Position numbers and translations under genes: made by a program. Shown in pieces: positions 1 through 12,743 of a stretch of DNA of 64,000 nucleotides (within the stretch, counting starts at the first letter, position 1; the number at the start of each line of letters is the position of its first letter). The DNA lies in NCBI GenBank assembly GCA_942159475.1, contig OW804098.1, positions 80,841,178-80,905,177 on the forward strand, written 5' to 3'. The notes under the pieces were generated by a model. That model had not been told where the DNA came from. It searched no databases and saw only the letters and a list, made by a program, of their open reading frames with translations. This DNA is from Sthenelais limicola (taxonomy: Eukaryota > Annelida > Polychaeta > Phyllodocida > Sigalionidae).

Positions 1-2117
1 AGAAATGTTGTTATGTATTTAAATTGGCTTTCCAAGAAAGTCTTACAAAGTCTTGTCAGCAAAGGTTGCTCCTATTGCACTCGATGGGCAGACTCGCTAC
101 TTGACCGAAATTAATTGGTTCACCAAATAATAATGTTATCTCCCTTGGTACGTTATTTCACAAACTCGTTAGAGATCAGATCCATGACTCCTCTTCTTTC
201 CCCATAATCAGATACTATAGTTCCCATTATTGATTTTACTTATCTGCGACCCGCAATGATATTCTGCACAGCAAGGTGTCCTCTTGGAGAAGATTGGAGA
301 CACAGAGATACCAACCGATACATGGATTTTTACTGAGTCAGCGGACTCGAAGGGACTGGTATCTGATAGAAGGAAGGACCTGGGGGGATCTGATTGCTGC
401 CATTTTTCGTATCCTAATACCCTGTGCTGGACCCATGAAATTAGATAAGAAGCTAGCTCTGAGGTGGCCCTCAGGTGGCTGTTCACCAAGCCTCCCATGT
501 TCTCATGCCAATCCTCAACAACTAGCGTGAAAACTCATTAGAACTACTCTTGCGACACATCGACAGCTGCAAGAAGTTGGAATGGAAATTAAGCGGTTAG
601 AGAACAGGTATGTAGTTCGAAAAGACACTGCCTTTGCCACCTGTGTCTATACGGCTGTTTCTCGAATTTACATGCGTGCATTTAGTTCACGAAAAGTGAG
701 TACCATTGACGTTTACGAATTCTCGAACTACATAGCATAGCACACACATTGGTCAATAGTTTACTTAAATACCCCAATTGCATTAAGATTTTTTTTAAAA
801 AAAGATAGAGCCTGACTACCTTAGGAAATGATTTATTTGTATTGGATATTTATAATTGATTGGATTAGATTGGATATTTATAATTGATCTATTTGTATTT
901 CTATCTTTAATATTACTCTCGATGTAATTATTATCTGTGATCAGACAATAAATAATTATTGTAACATTAGGTGTGATGTCATCTCTTATTATCACACTAC
1001 TTTTTTCTTTCACTGTATTTAGATTTCTGTAGCAAAGAATGGCAATTTAAAACTTTTTCGCCAGATTATTTGTAAGTCTGTTATACTAAGAAAACCCTGC
1101 TAAGAACTGCCCATGTATATATTACAATAGCGACATCCTGGATCCATCGTCGATATGGATAGTTGCTTATGGAGAGGTCGACGCAACGTCAGTAGTTGCT
1201 AGCTCCATGGAATGCTACACTGTATTCAAAAGTGTTATAGACACAGGCCGAGCAGACTGATCTGATTGATTTATCTTAATTTAGTAAATTAATTTTGTAT
1301 TTGTTCAATTATTCTGGATGTAACTTCTGTTTATGTTGGCCTATTAATGAACCCCCTCCAGACGTTCCGCCAAACCCACGTGTCTTTGTTTTATATATAT
1401 GCTTCATGGTTGTTAAATTATGATCTGCTTTAGTTTTTCGTGGCCCATTCTTTCCTAAACCTATAAAAGTCACGAGGAAACAATAGTATTGGATAATTCC
1501 GTTCATATCTTTTTAATCGGCCCTGGTTTTCTAGTCCGCCAACATACTTTGATCATCATCGTTCAATTCCATACAACCTTGTCGAAACTATTTAGAAAGC
1601 GCACGATAGGAACAAATTATTAATCTTTTATAGATCTAATAATGAGTGAATTTATATAGTCGATATTGGTGAGAATACACTTTTAATTCATTATAACATT
1701 TGAAAATTGCATAACAAAGTGTAATAACAGGAATGATTATGTAAACACTGATTTTTATGATTATGTGATTATTACTTATTGAAGTAAAATGCTGAGCACA
1801 TGTTGCATGACGCCATAATTATATTAATTGATGGTATTACTATTACATGACAATACTCTTTTTATTTTCAATTATTTTGCTACAGAATACAAAACATGTT
1901 ATAGCTGTGGGTACTAGAAGCTTGCTCTTCATCTCTGCTAATTGAAGGTCCCATTATGTCCGTTTGAAATACAGATAGGAACCAAAGGTCAAAGGAATAA
2001 TGTATTTCTGTTGAGTAAGTCATTTGCCAAATAGCTTTGTTAATTGATGATGCTATAATCCCTCAGTATGCAATTTGTCAGTGGAATGTGCTTCGACTTT
2101 GGGTTCACACATCTAAC
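1..2117. other. No gene recognised
   Basis: AT-rich unique-looking sequence. A ~19-bp word (TTGGATATTTATAATTGAT) is repeated at about 842 and 870. Open frames are short and uninformative. Confidence 0.5.
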
Positions 2118-2395
2118 TGTCCCTCCATCCATCCCCACTCCATCGTCATCTCTAGTTAACTCTTTCCCTTTCTATCGCCTTTCTATCGCCAATCTCACTC
2201 CTTATCCCAGCTCTTTTCTCTATCCTGACTCGATTTCTCTCTTCCATTCTTTTTCTCTCTCCCAATCTCTTTATCCGCTTTCCTGCCCCCACCCCACCCC
2301 TTCTCTCTAAAACTATCTCTCTTTCGCTTCCTCCTTCACTATCATGCCCCTCTGGCTCCTGGGCTCTCTCTCCTGCCGTCTCGCTCTCTCAGTGT
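2118..2395 (+). repeat. CT-rich low-complexity tract
   Basis: Long pyrimidine-biased stretch with TCTCTC and CTTTCC runs. The open frames in it are compositional. Confidence 0.8.
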
Positions 2396-3515
2396 CATCG
2401 CACTATATATGCGTCCATTGGTAAAGGTAATAAACTATAAAATCTCCAAAATGGGCGGTGTGGCTCTCCTGTCATAAAAGGATCGAAGAGTGAAAGCGTT
2501 CTTAAGAAAACAGGAGGTAAGACTAAGTAAGGGTCGAAGCACGAGGAGCCCATTTCATGAATAGACAACGTATACTTTAAGGCAAATTCAAATGGGAAAG
2601 GTTGAAATAATTCAAAACAGGAAAAATAGACCGGAGAAGAAAAGTCTTTCAAAAATAGATACTTGTAACTAGCTCTGAACAATTTAAAAATTCAAGGGGT
2701 ATGATTGGTGTAGAACAAGCCTGACCCCAACCCATATAGGGGAGTCTCACCAATACATCTCATGGAATCTCGCATCTCGATCTCCCAATGGAGTCCCGCC
2801 TTTAATAAAGACACATTTTAAATCCCTTTTAAAAACAAACACGACTAATTACAATCATCACAGCAATCAAGTCCACAAGAAATAAATATAGCTGACTATC
2901 AACATTTCAAACAACAGACTCTACTTCTATTTGCAAGAAATGAAAACAACCACTACATTATCTCTCCCACGTTTTTGGTCTGAGGCACTGAAACCATTGT
3001 CACACCTTCATCAATCACCTAATCACCCCATATCACGTACCCAATCCTATCCAGGTCACGTGTGCATTCCTTGGGATTCAAAATCAAATTAAACTCTTAA
3101 CCTTGAAAGAGAAAGCAATAACTAGCTCCAATAACAAAAAAAAGAGAAATAAAAGCCAGTTTACCTGTTTGGGGGTCTAACTCGGAAATAAAAATAAAGC
3201 TGAGTTAAAAAATATATGACAGTGGGCGCCTGTAGGACAATATGCCACAATAGTTCTTCCTTTGGGGACCCTTACGCTTCTTGCGAACAGAAAAAGCCTC
3301 TAAATTAAGCAGGATGTATTGGCCCTATCCACGTAACTAGTTGGATTTCCCCTGAAGTCAATGCATTCCCTGGGGAAATGCCGCATCAGTGATCTGTGAA
3401 GCAAAGTGTTTAACTAAGATAGAGAGTTCAATCGTAGTTCAAAAACACACAAACAAAATACAACATAGAAGGAGTGATTTTCCTCCTATTTTTTTCAATT
3501 ATGATAAGATATACA
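2396..3515. other. No gene recognised
   Basis: A 95-codon minus-strand frame (2395-2682) has no recognisable domain. Confidence 0.5.
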
Positions 3516-3660
3516 TTGGGCCCAATGTATAACAAAACGCTCGTAAGTGGCTCGCATCTCCTCGTTTCCTATCGCATCTTTTTGAGTTATGAGAGACTTA
3601 CGACATACGACAGACATACGAGGCATCACTTGCATAACAACCCTCGCAGTAATTTCGTAA
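3516..3660 (+). repeat. Dispersed repeat, copy 1 (GGGCCCAATG end, ACGAGAGACTTACGACA core)
   Basis: Starts at GGGCCCAATGTATAAC and contains GAGAGACTTACGACATACG and CATACGAG, shared in diverged form with 6590-6685. The pair brackets the palindromic minisatellite. No clean second end was found. Confidence 0.35.
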
Positions 3661-3968
3661 ATTGTATTATTCCACACATCACATCTCCTCATATCTTCTC
3701 GTATCTGAATTTTTAATTGAATTGAAGAGTTTATTAAGGTATTTGAACTTTGAATGGTGTGGCAAGATTAGTATTAATGATCTGGCATGTTTATATATCA
3801 ACATAATATATATTCTTATATGTAATCACAATGTTCTTGTATTGTCATTATAAGTTATGAATGGTTATTATGGTTGATATAATGATGCGTAATGGTAAAT
3901 TAATTCTTTACATATATCATTTCTGTAATATGTTGGCTATTGCATCATCCATGATCTGGATCCCTTAC

Positions 3969-4265
3969 AGGTACTGGAGGAGGAGAGACTGGAGAAGAAG
4001 GTATTGGAGGAGGTGGAAGAGGTGGTAGTGGAGGAGGAGATACTGGAGGAGGTTAATGGAGTAGGAGGTACTGGAGAAGGAGATGGAGGAGGTGCATGTA
4101 CTGGAGGAGGTGCATGTACTGGTGGTTACTGGAGGAGGATACTTCAGGAAATAAATGGAGGGGGTTGCTGGAGGGGGTTACTGGGGGGGGGGTTACTGGA
4201 GGGGGTTACTGGAGGGGGTTACTGGAGGAAGTTACTGGAGGTGGTTACTGCAGGGGTTGCTGGAG
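3969..4265 (+). repeat. Left arm of the palindromic minisatellite structure: (GGAGGTTACTGGA)-type repeats
   Basis: Imperfect ~12-15-bp units around GGAGG and TACTGG fill this stretch. The same motif occurs in reverse complement (CCTCCAGTAACC) at 5653-5928, so the two blocks form inverted arms about 280-300 bp long. Confidence 0.9.
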
Positions 4266-4270
4266 GGGCA

Positions 4271-5645
4271 CTGCGGAGCACTCTAGAGTGCAAAACTGTG
4301 CTGAGCGGCACTCTAGAGTGCAGCACTGTGCTGAGCAACACTCTAGAGTGCAGCACCGTGCTGCACAGCACTCTAGAGTGCAAAACTGTGCAGAGCAACA
4401 CTCTAGAGTGCAGCACCATGCTGCACAGCACTCTAGAGTGCAAAACTGTGCTGAGCGGCACTCTAGAGTGCAGCACTATGCTGAGCAACACTCTAGAGTG
4501 CAAAACTGTGCTGAGCAACACAACACTCTAGAGTGCAGCAAAGCACTCTAGAGTGCTGCACAGTCCTGAGCGGCACTCTAGAGTGCAAAAACTGTGCTGA
4601 GCGGCACTCTAGAGTGCAGCACTGTGCTGTGCAACACTCTAGAGTGCAGCACTGTGCTGAGCAGCACAACTGTGCTGAGCAACACTCTAGGGTACAGCAC
4701 AGCACTCTAGAGTGCAAAACTGTGCTGAGCAGCACTCTAGAGTGCAAAAACTGTGCTGAGCGGCACTCTAGAGTGCAGCACCGTGCTGCACAGCACTCTA
4801 GAGTGCAAAACTGTGCAGAGCAACACTCTAGAGTGCAGCACCATGCTGCACAGCACTCTAGAGTGCAAAACTGTGCTGAGCGGCACTCTAGAGTGCAGCA
4901 CTATGCTGAGCGACACTCTAGAGTGCAAAACTGTGCTGAGCAACACAACACTCTAGAGTGCAGCAAAGCACTCTAGAGTGCTGCACAGTCCTGAGCGGCA
5001 CTCTAGAGTGCAAAAACTGTGCTGAGCGGCACTCTAGAGTGCAGCACTGTGCTGTGCAACACTCTAGAGTGCAGCACTGTGCTGAGCAGCACAACTGTGC
5101 TGAGCAACACTCTAGGGTACAGCACAGCACTCTAGAGTGCAAAACTGTGCTGAGCAGCACTCTAGAGTGCAAAAACTGTGCTGAGCGGCACTCTAGAGTG
5201 CAGCACTGTGCTGAGCGGCACTCTAGAGTGCAGCACTGTGCTGTGCAACACTCTAGAGTGCAAAACTGTGCTGAGCAACACTCTAGGGTGCTGAGCGGCA
5301 CTCTAGAGTGCAAAACTGTGCTGAGCGGCACTCTAGAGTGCAGCACTGTGCTGAGCGGCACTCTAGAGTGCAAAAACTGTGCTGAGCGGCACTCTAGAGT
5401 GCAGCACTGTGCTGAGCGGCACTCTAGAGTGCAAAACTGTGCTGAGCAACACTCTAGGGTGCAGCACAGCACTCTAGAGTGAAAAACTGTGCTGAGCGGC
5501 ACTCTAGAGTGCAGCACTGTGCTGAGCGGTACTCTAGAGTGCAGCACTGTGCTGTGCAACACTCTAGAGTGCTGCATTGTGCTGCACGGTGCTGAGCAGC
5601 ACATTAGAATGCAGCACTGTGCTGCATAGCACTCTAGAGTACAGC
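4271..5645 (+). repeat. 30-bp minisatellite with a perfect 14-bp palindrome per unit
   Basis: About 45 units of the form GCACTCTAGAGTGC followed by AAAACTGTGCTGA or AGCACTGTGCTGA. GCACTCTAGAGTGC is self-complementary and includes an XbaI-type TCTAGA. The second half often contains another self-complementary stretch (AGCACTGTGCT). A higher-order period of 425 bp is visible: distinctive variants at 4351 and 4516 recur at 4776 and 4941. Because 30 is a multiple of 3, several frames stay open on both strands; these are not genes. Confidence 0.95.
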
Positions 5646-5652
5646 ACTTTAC

Positions 5653-5928
5653 AGTACCCCCTCCAGTACCCCTCAATAGGACCCCCTCCAGTACCCATTT
5701 CAGTACTTCCTCCAGTAACCTCCTCCAGTACCTCCTCCAGTAACCTCCTTCAGTAACCTCCTCCAGTAACCTCATTCAGTAATCTCCTCCAGTAACCTCC
5801 TCTAGTACCTCCACCAGTAACCTCCTCCAATACATCCTCTAGTAACCTCTTCCAGTAACCTCCTCCAGTACATCCTCCAGTAAACCCCTCCAGTAACCTC
5901 CTCCAGTAACCTCTTCCAGTAACCTCCT
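5653..5928 (-). repeat. Right arm of the palindromic structure: CCTCCAGTAACC repeats
   Basis: Units of CCTCCAGTAAC and CCTCCAGTAC, the reverse complement of the left arm at 3969-4265. The block ends at CTGAAAATCTGACCCA (5927-5942), which matches the terminal inverted repeat of the MITE at 54317-54560. Confidence 0.88.
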
Positions 5929-5942
5929 GAAAATCTGACCCA

Positions 5943-6030
5943 TTATATACATACATACATACATAAATACATGCATGCATGTACATACATGTACACATAC
6001 ACATGTAGGCCTACATGTATATGTATACGT
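5943..6030. repeat. Degenerate CATA/CATG microsatellite
   Basis: TACA/CATA repeats grade into CATGCATGCATG and end in a palindromic ACATGTAGGCCTACATGT, right beside the inverted minisatellite structure. Confidence 0.8.
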
Positions 6031-6429
6031 TGGGGATTACTGGAGAATCTAAATACTGGAAGAGATAACGTAACAAGGAATGGCCATGTACCCCAACGGA
6101 GCTTAGGTTTATTTTTACCCTATACATATCACAATATAATTATATAAGCAATAACATGTCAATAAATATATACAGACACACATAGACAACAAAAATATAT
6201 TAGAAATTTTCAGGATTAAGAATTTTTAAAGACAAACAATTCTCGTGTATGCCCCTCTGTGTGTGACGGGGGATAGAGGGAAAATGAGGGTTCCTCCAGG
6301 TGGAACGGAGAGATGAGGGAAAGGCGTGATTTGATTGGTCCACATGACGCATGACATGATTCTGCATACATATATAGCCCATTAATCCCTCTTTCCTCCC
6401 TTCCCTCTGCCACCCTCTCTTTCTTCAAA

Positions 6430-6685
6430 TCAATACAAATCAGGTTACGAGGAGATCAGAGGAGATGAGAAAAGATGCGCAGCCTTAAAAATGCTCGTAG
6501 GTATTTGCGAAATATTTACGAGAAAAAAATCCTTATGCACAACTAGAGGGAGATGCGAGGGTGTATTTACGAGGGGATACGAATTTCTGGTGCTTATACA
6601 CATGCTTTCCACTTACGAGAGACTTATGACGGACATAAGACGACATACGAGGTTCTCGCAACCTTATGCAATGGGCCCATTGTAA
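6430..6685 (+). repeat. Dispersed repeat, copy 2, ending TTATGCAATGGGCCC
   Basis: Contains ACGAGAGACTTATGACGGAC and ACATACGAGG as in the 3.5-kb copy and ends with ATGCAATGGGCCCATTG. Similar GGGCCC/TTGCATAA termini bound the element at 37460-37742, so these may belong to one MITE superfamily. Confidence 0.38.
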
Positions 6686-6689
6686 GGTT

Positions 6690-8086
6690 ACACATTTATA
6701 TTGAATTTATTAATTATTCAGGTAAAATAATAAATAATATACGTGCTATTGTTCTTGCACCATATATACTAGCTGATGTACTGCTGCTGCTCGTAACATT
6801 GGTCAGAACTAAAGAGTTTCTACATTTTGCTCCGTTCTTTTTCAACCCTTCTTTTTGACTGGTGTTAACTGAAAGGGCAGCTTTAAATCAACAATGACTG
6901 GAAGAATCGCAAAGGGTGAAAAAGGGGAGAAGGGCAGGACATTAGAATTGGCGGAAGGTGTTCCTATGCCGAATGGGGCAATTATCAGCCAGTTTGCAAA
7001 AACAATGTATTGATTTAGTTGTCAGTATCGACATTTCCTTGCAAGGAGCAAGGTCACCAAAATGGAGCGGTGTGAGTGAAGAATCGACACAAAATAATAA
7101 CGATGTCCCGTCTGATTGAGGAATTGACGAAGATAATGGTCTCTACTGATTATAGCTTTTTATTTAGTGTTATCACTCTTTTTGGCAGAAATGTCTCGCA
7201 ATAATAAACCTTCTCAAGGTGACGAAAACATATTTTGAGGATTCTAATCTTTCCGTCCTTGATTTCCTATCGAAGATGTGTGTTTATTGACACTTTTACT
7301 CCGCTTACAAGGAAACTGCATCAATTTGCTTTAGATGTTCCTCCCAACAGATATACTAGCGTGTTGAGCTGCCTCTCGACTATCCTCTCACAACCTTCCT
7401 GTGAGATTTCGACAAAACAAATACATTCTTTATATTTTTCGCGAGGGAAATCTTGAAGTGAGCTTTGGAACTTGAGAACTGTATATATGAATAAACACTG
7501 TATCTTCTAAATCACCTACTCCATCAAGTACCTTCAAATACTGTTGTGAGATGATTGATTCTAAACTATTAGCAAATGCTTTATTCGTTCGTGTCAATCG
7601 AACAGCACCAATCAGCACACTTTAGAGTAGTCTATGCCTCTCCATTGGTAGATTATTTCCTGTATAGATTTATGTTAGATGTATGTGTCATTGGGACAAC
7701 TTAAGTTTGAAAAGAATTGAATAGTCACTCATATCATAAATTCAATTCACTATATCCATTGACTGTTTGCGAAAGATACCAGTCCTAACGTGGTCTGGCA
7801 CTGAGTCACAATTATTTTGTAAGAAACCAATATAATATTCATATGCTACCTTGCATAATACAAGTACATGTATTATATAATTTACGAATGTGGAGTTGAA
7901 CTTCTCATTTCCACTTGAGGCAATATGCCATGTGTCATCGTCACAGCCGTTACAACTAGAGCCGAACAAACTGATGCTGTTCTTGTAAATCCGTGATTAT
8001 TCCCTTCCTTCGCATCTAGATTTCACAACCGGCTTTTAACCATAACTCTGAATGTTATAGATCTCCCCCACCTCCAGCACCTTCTT
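6690..8086. other. No gene recognised
   Basis: Short open frames only; no repeats noticed apart from the poly(C)/TC tract at its end. Confidence 0.5.
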
Positions 8087-8089
8087 CCC

Positions 8090-8128
<39 letters not shown>

Positions 8129-8129
8129 C
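8087..8129 (+). repeat. Poly(C) followed by (TC)n microsatellite
   Basis: Fourteen C residues run straight into about fourteen TC dinucleotides. Confidence 0.97.
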
Positions 8130-8161
8130 AATTTCCATTCGAGAATTATGACTTAGAATAA

Positions 8162-8273
8162 GCCCCTTACCCACTAAGCCGATTCCCAGCCGATTCTCAT
8201 GGAATCTAGTGGAAAAGGGTCGTTTGCGGCGCAAAATCGCATGGGAATCGGCTTAGAGTGGACTGTAGGGTCT
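8162..8273. mobile_element. PIF/Harbinger-like MITE, family B, copy 1
   Basis: A 112-bp element bounded by TAA on both sides (8159-8161 and 8274-8276). Ends are inverted: ACCCACTAAGCCGATTCCCA on the left and a matching block ending in CGGCTTAGAGTGGACTGTAG on the right. A second copy lies 420 bp away. A 3-bp TWA duplication and short length suggest Harbinger; no transposase is present. Confidence 0.7.
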
Positions 8274-8465
8274 TAAGAAATCCCTCCTCACCCTCCCAGA
8301 GACGTGATAGTGGAGTTTTGTAGATGTAGATTCACTGTGAGTTGTGTTGCGGGTCTTTCACTGGATTTCAAGGCAAGCAATTTATGTAAAGAAAATGCCT
8401 TAGATTTCTGTCGTATTGAACTATATTTAGTTTATATATCCTTTGTCATCACAAATCTTGGCTAA

Positions 8466-8657
8466 AGGGTGGACTCCACTGGCTGCGATAAGCTCTGTGG
8501 TAAGCCTTGCAATGGTTTGTGCTGATTCTGTACGTGGAGAGGAATGACGAGGTCCTTGCCTACATGGTCAGTGAACCATGTAGGCATGACCTCGCCCCTC
8601 CTCATCAACACAGCAACATTACAAGGCTTACCCGTAGAGCTTACCGCAGACCATCCT
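8466..8657. mobile_element. PIF/Harbinger-like MITE, family A, copy 1
   Basis: A 192-bp element starting AGGGTGGACTCCACTGG and ending in the inverse, flanked by TAA duplications (8463-8465, 8658-8660). Inner inverted blocks TAAGCTCTGTGGTAAGCCTT and AAGGCTTACCCGTAGAGCTT extend the hairpin to most of the element. Copy 2 is at 17588. Confidence 0.78.
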
Positions 8658-8686
8658 TAAAGCTTGATCATTTCCCCTTAGTCTAA

Positions 8687-8795
8687 AGGGCCTAGTCCAC
8701 TAAGCCGATTCTCATGCGATTCTCACAGAATGTAGTGCAAAAGAGTTCTCTGCGGCGCAAAATCGCATGGAAATCGGTTTAGTAGACTAGGCCCT
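8687..8795. mobile_element. PIF/Harbinger-like MITE, family B, copy 2
   Basis: Starts AGGGCCTAGTCCACTAAGCC and ends GTAGACTAGGCCCT, flanked by TAA and TAT. Shares GGCGCAAAATCGCATGG with copy 1 at 8162. Confidence 0.72.
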
Positions 8796-8799
8796 TATG

Positions 8800-9839
8800 T
8801 CACTTTTCATGCATACATAATGTAGCCAATGAATCTGAAAATGAAATGAATAGTTTTCTATACAATTGACATTACAAAGACGTCAGTAGTATATTATCAG
8901 TATAAGAGCTTTTGAACAACCGGCAGTCCTGAAACCTCGTTGCATGCTTGTATTAATCTTTTAAATAATGCAAGAATCTGTCTCATTCAAATCACGTTAA
9001 ACATAATATAAGAATGTCGGTCATGGAGACTAAAACGAGGAACCAAGTATCAGATGAGGATACCATCATCGAGTTAAGACACATTGTTACCATAATGTCT
9101 TCGCTGCCATAATTTGAATTCGGCCAATTTGCATTGTGTGTGACCCTTATATGTCCCGGAAACGGATCCCAATGAAAAAAACGGAATATAATCCTGTTTC
9201 ACATGGAATATCACACTTGCGATGGCATCAAACTGCATTGAAGCATCATACAAGGTGTACAAAATGTACGGACAAAATCCCGCCAAGGATGACTTGGCTG
9301 GGAGCGCGGAGGAAAGGGGGGGGGGCGTGTTCTGACTGGCAGAGTTTTACCCTAGAACCACATCAAGTTTTCAGTAGTTAGAAAACTACAACAAACATGA
9401 TGTAAAGCCTCAGGAAAGTACATCCGAAAGGCAATATTGCTATATTTAACAAAATAGATGTTGTGTTTAGTGACTGGTTAGAGTAGATATAACCAGATAA
9501 CATCAACATAAAATGTCTATGTCCAAGAGAGCGATATACTAAGTCAAAAGATTGTTAAAATCTCATTATTTAGTCTTATATGATATTGTATTATATCATA
9601 ACTTCATGAATTGCCATACTATGTACCTGATTCCTACTGTAATGTATGGAAAAAGACATAGCAGACTGTGTATTTTAATAATTATGATAGCTTTAACTGT
9701 TAACACATAATTATGTATTTAATTATTGTGGACCTAAAAACACATTTACTCTTGTTTTTTATACGCAAACTTGCCATTTAGTAACCTCTAGCTTAGTTAT
9801 ATGTTAATATTCTTCCAAAAATAATGGTAACGACAGGAA
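8800..9839. other. No gene recognised
   Basis: A poly(G) run near 9316-9325; overlapping short frames at 9074-9381 look fortuitous. Confidence 0.5.
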
Positions 9840-9950
9840 GTACTGGGACTGTCCCAGAAGTCTGTAGACCAATTTGTCATTTTTCGCTTTAATTGTACCT
9901 GTTATGATACTATTGACAAATAAAAGATTTTTCAATTCAATTCAATTCAA
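9840..9950 (+). mobile_element. LINE 3'-end fragment with (TTCAA)n tail
   Basis: A small hairpin CTGGGA-CTG-TCCCAG (9844-9858) is followed by AATAAA at 9919 and about four TTCAA units to 9950. The layout matches the 3' end of the complete LINE (hairpin, AATAAA, short tandem tail), but the sequence differs. Only the 3' UTR remains, typical of severe 5' truncation. Confidence 0.55.
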
Positions 9951-12743
9951 GTATCGCAATTGCTTTTATCATGTGAATAACAGGGCTTGCCATGCCAAGA
10001 AATTAACACTTAATGTCTTGAATTATAACTATTATTTCTTATTTTCCTTTTCCCTTTTGCTCTAGTGCTTATTACGTTTAATTTGTGATTAGATCTATTT
10101 TTTTAAAGCTTTTATTTATTCTGGGTAGATCAAGTCAGATAGCTTTTAGTGTTACCAAATCATATATCTATACAGAGAGAAATAATTAAGTCATGTACAA
10201 TTGAATAGCATGTAGAAGTGAATAGCTGTGCCACTCTAGCTCGTTAAGAACATGGTGTTAGCTTCACTATTAGAGGAAGTATGAGAAATTACTTTTACTT
10301 TTCCTATCATTATTAATGGTATACCTTTTATTATTTAGTGATACGATAGATGTGAGTTTATGGTGTGCCACTCATGTCTTTTCAGACAAGGTGTTTGCTT
10401 CACATTTGTGAATTAGCTGTGTACATAGGATACAGCGAGTAGTAATTGAGGGTTGATTATGATTTATGGAGTGGTTATTTTATTGGAGGGATGATTCTTG
10501 TTGGTTAGTATTGTTAAGGGATGGGGGTATACAGTGTGCTTAGCCACAGTTTCTGATTGGACTTGAAGGTTTCGATAGTACCTATATCTTTTATTTCTAT
10601 GAACAGATGTGCTTGTAAAGTTTCATTCTGATTGACAACTTCTACTTATAGTATAGGTCTTTCAGTTGCAAACGTATACATTGGGAGAAAATCCATAACA
10701 AAAAATACTATGAAGGTGCACCAACATATAAAACCAATAATATTAATTTTAAAAATGCATCAATATTCAATCAATCCCAGCAATAGACTACGAGAGAATA
10801 GTCTCTGATAAAACACCTGCATAATCAGTGCCACTTTACATTTCCCCCATGGCACTGAATGTAATTTATCATTATTTATCATTATTTTTTAACTTTCAAT
10901 CAAATTATTATTTCTCTAGCTGCCCCTTGAAGGTGAATATAACAAATAATTTCCTGGAGATACGGACGTGTTTACACTTGTATAAACAATGCCTCTACGT
11001 TGGTTTACGTCGGCTTTCCCGATTGTATAGCCAGGATACGAGATATTGAAACAACCCACGGCTTAGCCCACATCTCCGTAGATTATTCATCAAGGCAAAT
11101 AGTGATTCCCAAGATACATTTCACTGTAGACATTTTGTAAGAGTAAAAGCCGATGTCGGAAATATTGCGACTCGACTAAGTGATTCGGGCAAGATGTACA
11201 GATTGTAAAAATAGGTGAGGTAGAATAGATAAGATAATATATTTGGGGAAAGGATGGGACACTTTGCAGGAGTTAGACGAAGTGGAAAATGATGAATTGA
11301 TATCTTTGTTGGGAAAAGTAGCATTGTATGTCGTGATAGTGAAATAAGAATCTTGGTTGACTCGAGAAAGAGTACATTGGAAACGGCGGGAGTTTATAAG
11401 GGATCAATATAATTATATGTGTGTGTCTATTTCAATATCAAACGTCAATGTGAATACACCGACTCTGTCGATTCTCTCTTTTTACACTCCCTCATGCACA
11501 CATCATTCATTTATTGTAAGCTTCCTAAATTTTAAAATATACATATGTATATAGTCATATAGAGGTAGACGGGAAAAGTGTCGGAGAAGCTCCCGCACAT
11601 GTATACATGTACATCTTTTTTTCTTTTTTTACCAAACAATGGCCCATAAGATTATCAAAAAAAGCTCACACCTATATATATTCAGGTTACAATAAGTTCT
11701 GTGTCAGGCGACTATTTGGATTTTTAGTTGGCTGCAGTACTGTTTCTGACGTGATTATGGCCATTCAGAGAGGGATCCGATGTTTTTTTTCATAGAGGGA
11801 GTGGTTCTGGTTGGACAGGCAACACAGTATATATACATGAGCTTCTGGGAGTGTCAGTTTTCTCTTTAGAAAATCAGATTTTGATGATGTAAGCTTAAGG
11901 ATTAATCATCACCCCTCCCCCCCCCCCCCCAACCCCACCTCACCTGGAAGGCTATGGGGAAAGAAGAGAAGGCCGCGAGACCTGTCAAGCATAGCTCCGA
12001 TGGGATTGATAGCAAGTTTATTAAAAGCATTCTAGATACAATATTGTTAATACAAGGGCGGATATTGGATCGAGGAGATAAGAATTAATCTATGGTGGAG
12101 ATAGATACTGTAGTTGGCGCCGGAAAGAAGACGAAAAGATTACTTGCTTTAGACTCATGGGATACAAGAGTATCAAGTGAACAAGAGTGACAAGAGTAGT
12201 CGAAAATAGGTTCAGTTCAGCTCAGTTATGGCCTTATAGGAGCGGGCACCACTCTGCAAAATTTGAATAAATGATTCCACCGAGTATTTTTTTTCAAGTA
12301 TGATCATGCCAACTAACAGAAGTTGTTCTTAATGGTCTGATCAGCAGGCGCGCACATAAAGGAGAGACAATTAAAACGAGACAACTTTTAGCAGATCTAG
12401 AAAATACCGCACTCATAAAACAATTTGTCCTTATAGCTATTCTAAGGCAGTTTTGTTTCGAAATATTGAAGTTTTGTCTCTAAATTTATAATTTGGAGAC
12501 AATTTTGCCATAGATTTCAATTTAACGTGGGCAAACAAGTAAGAAATCGATGATGAATATATAGGTTTTTTGAAACTTTTGAGACGATAGACAATGTCTA
12601 AGCAAAAATCTTCAATAAAATCCCTGGCTTCAAGGACAATCTCGAATTGTGTGCACATAATGTCAGATTGTCATTGTCCTTGAGCCAATGGCTGCCAAAA
12701 GTAGCAGCGATACGTGGTGACTTAGGTTGCAACGGAGAAACAG
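9951..12743. other. No gene recognised
   Basis: AT-rich, with a poly(C) run near 11917-11930. No domain-bearing frame. Confidence 0.5.

Noticed and set aside
4004..5775. Several 70-285-codon ORFs on both strands in the minisatellite
   Set aside because: The 30-bp period keeps many frames open at once. The predicted proteins are simple repeats of HSRVQ, TLECK or SRVLLSTV, with no domain.
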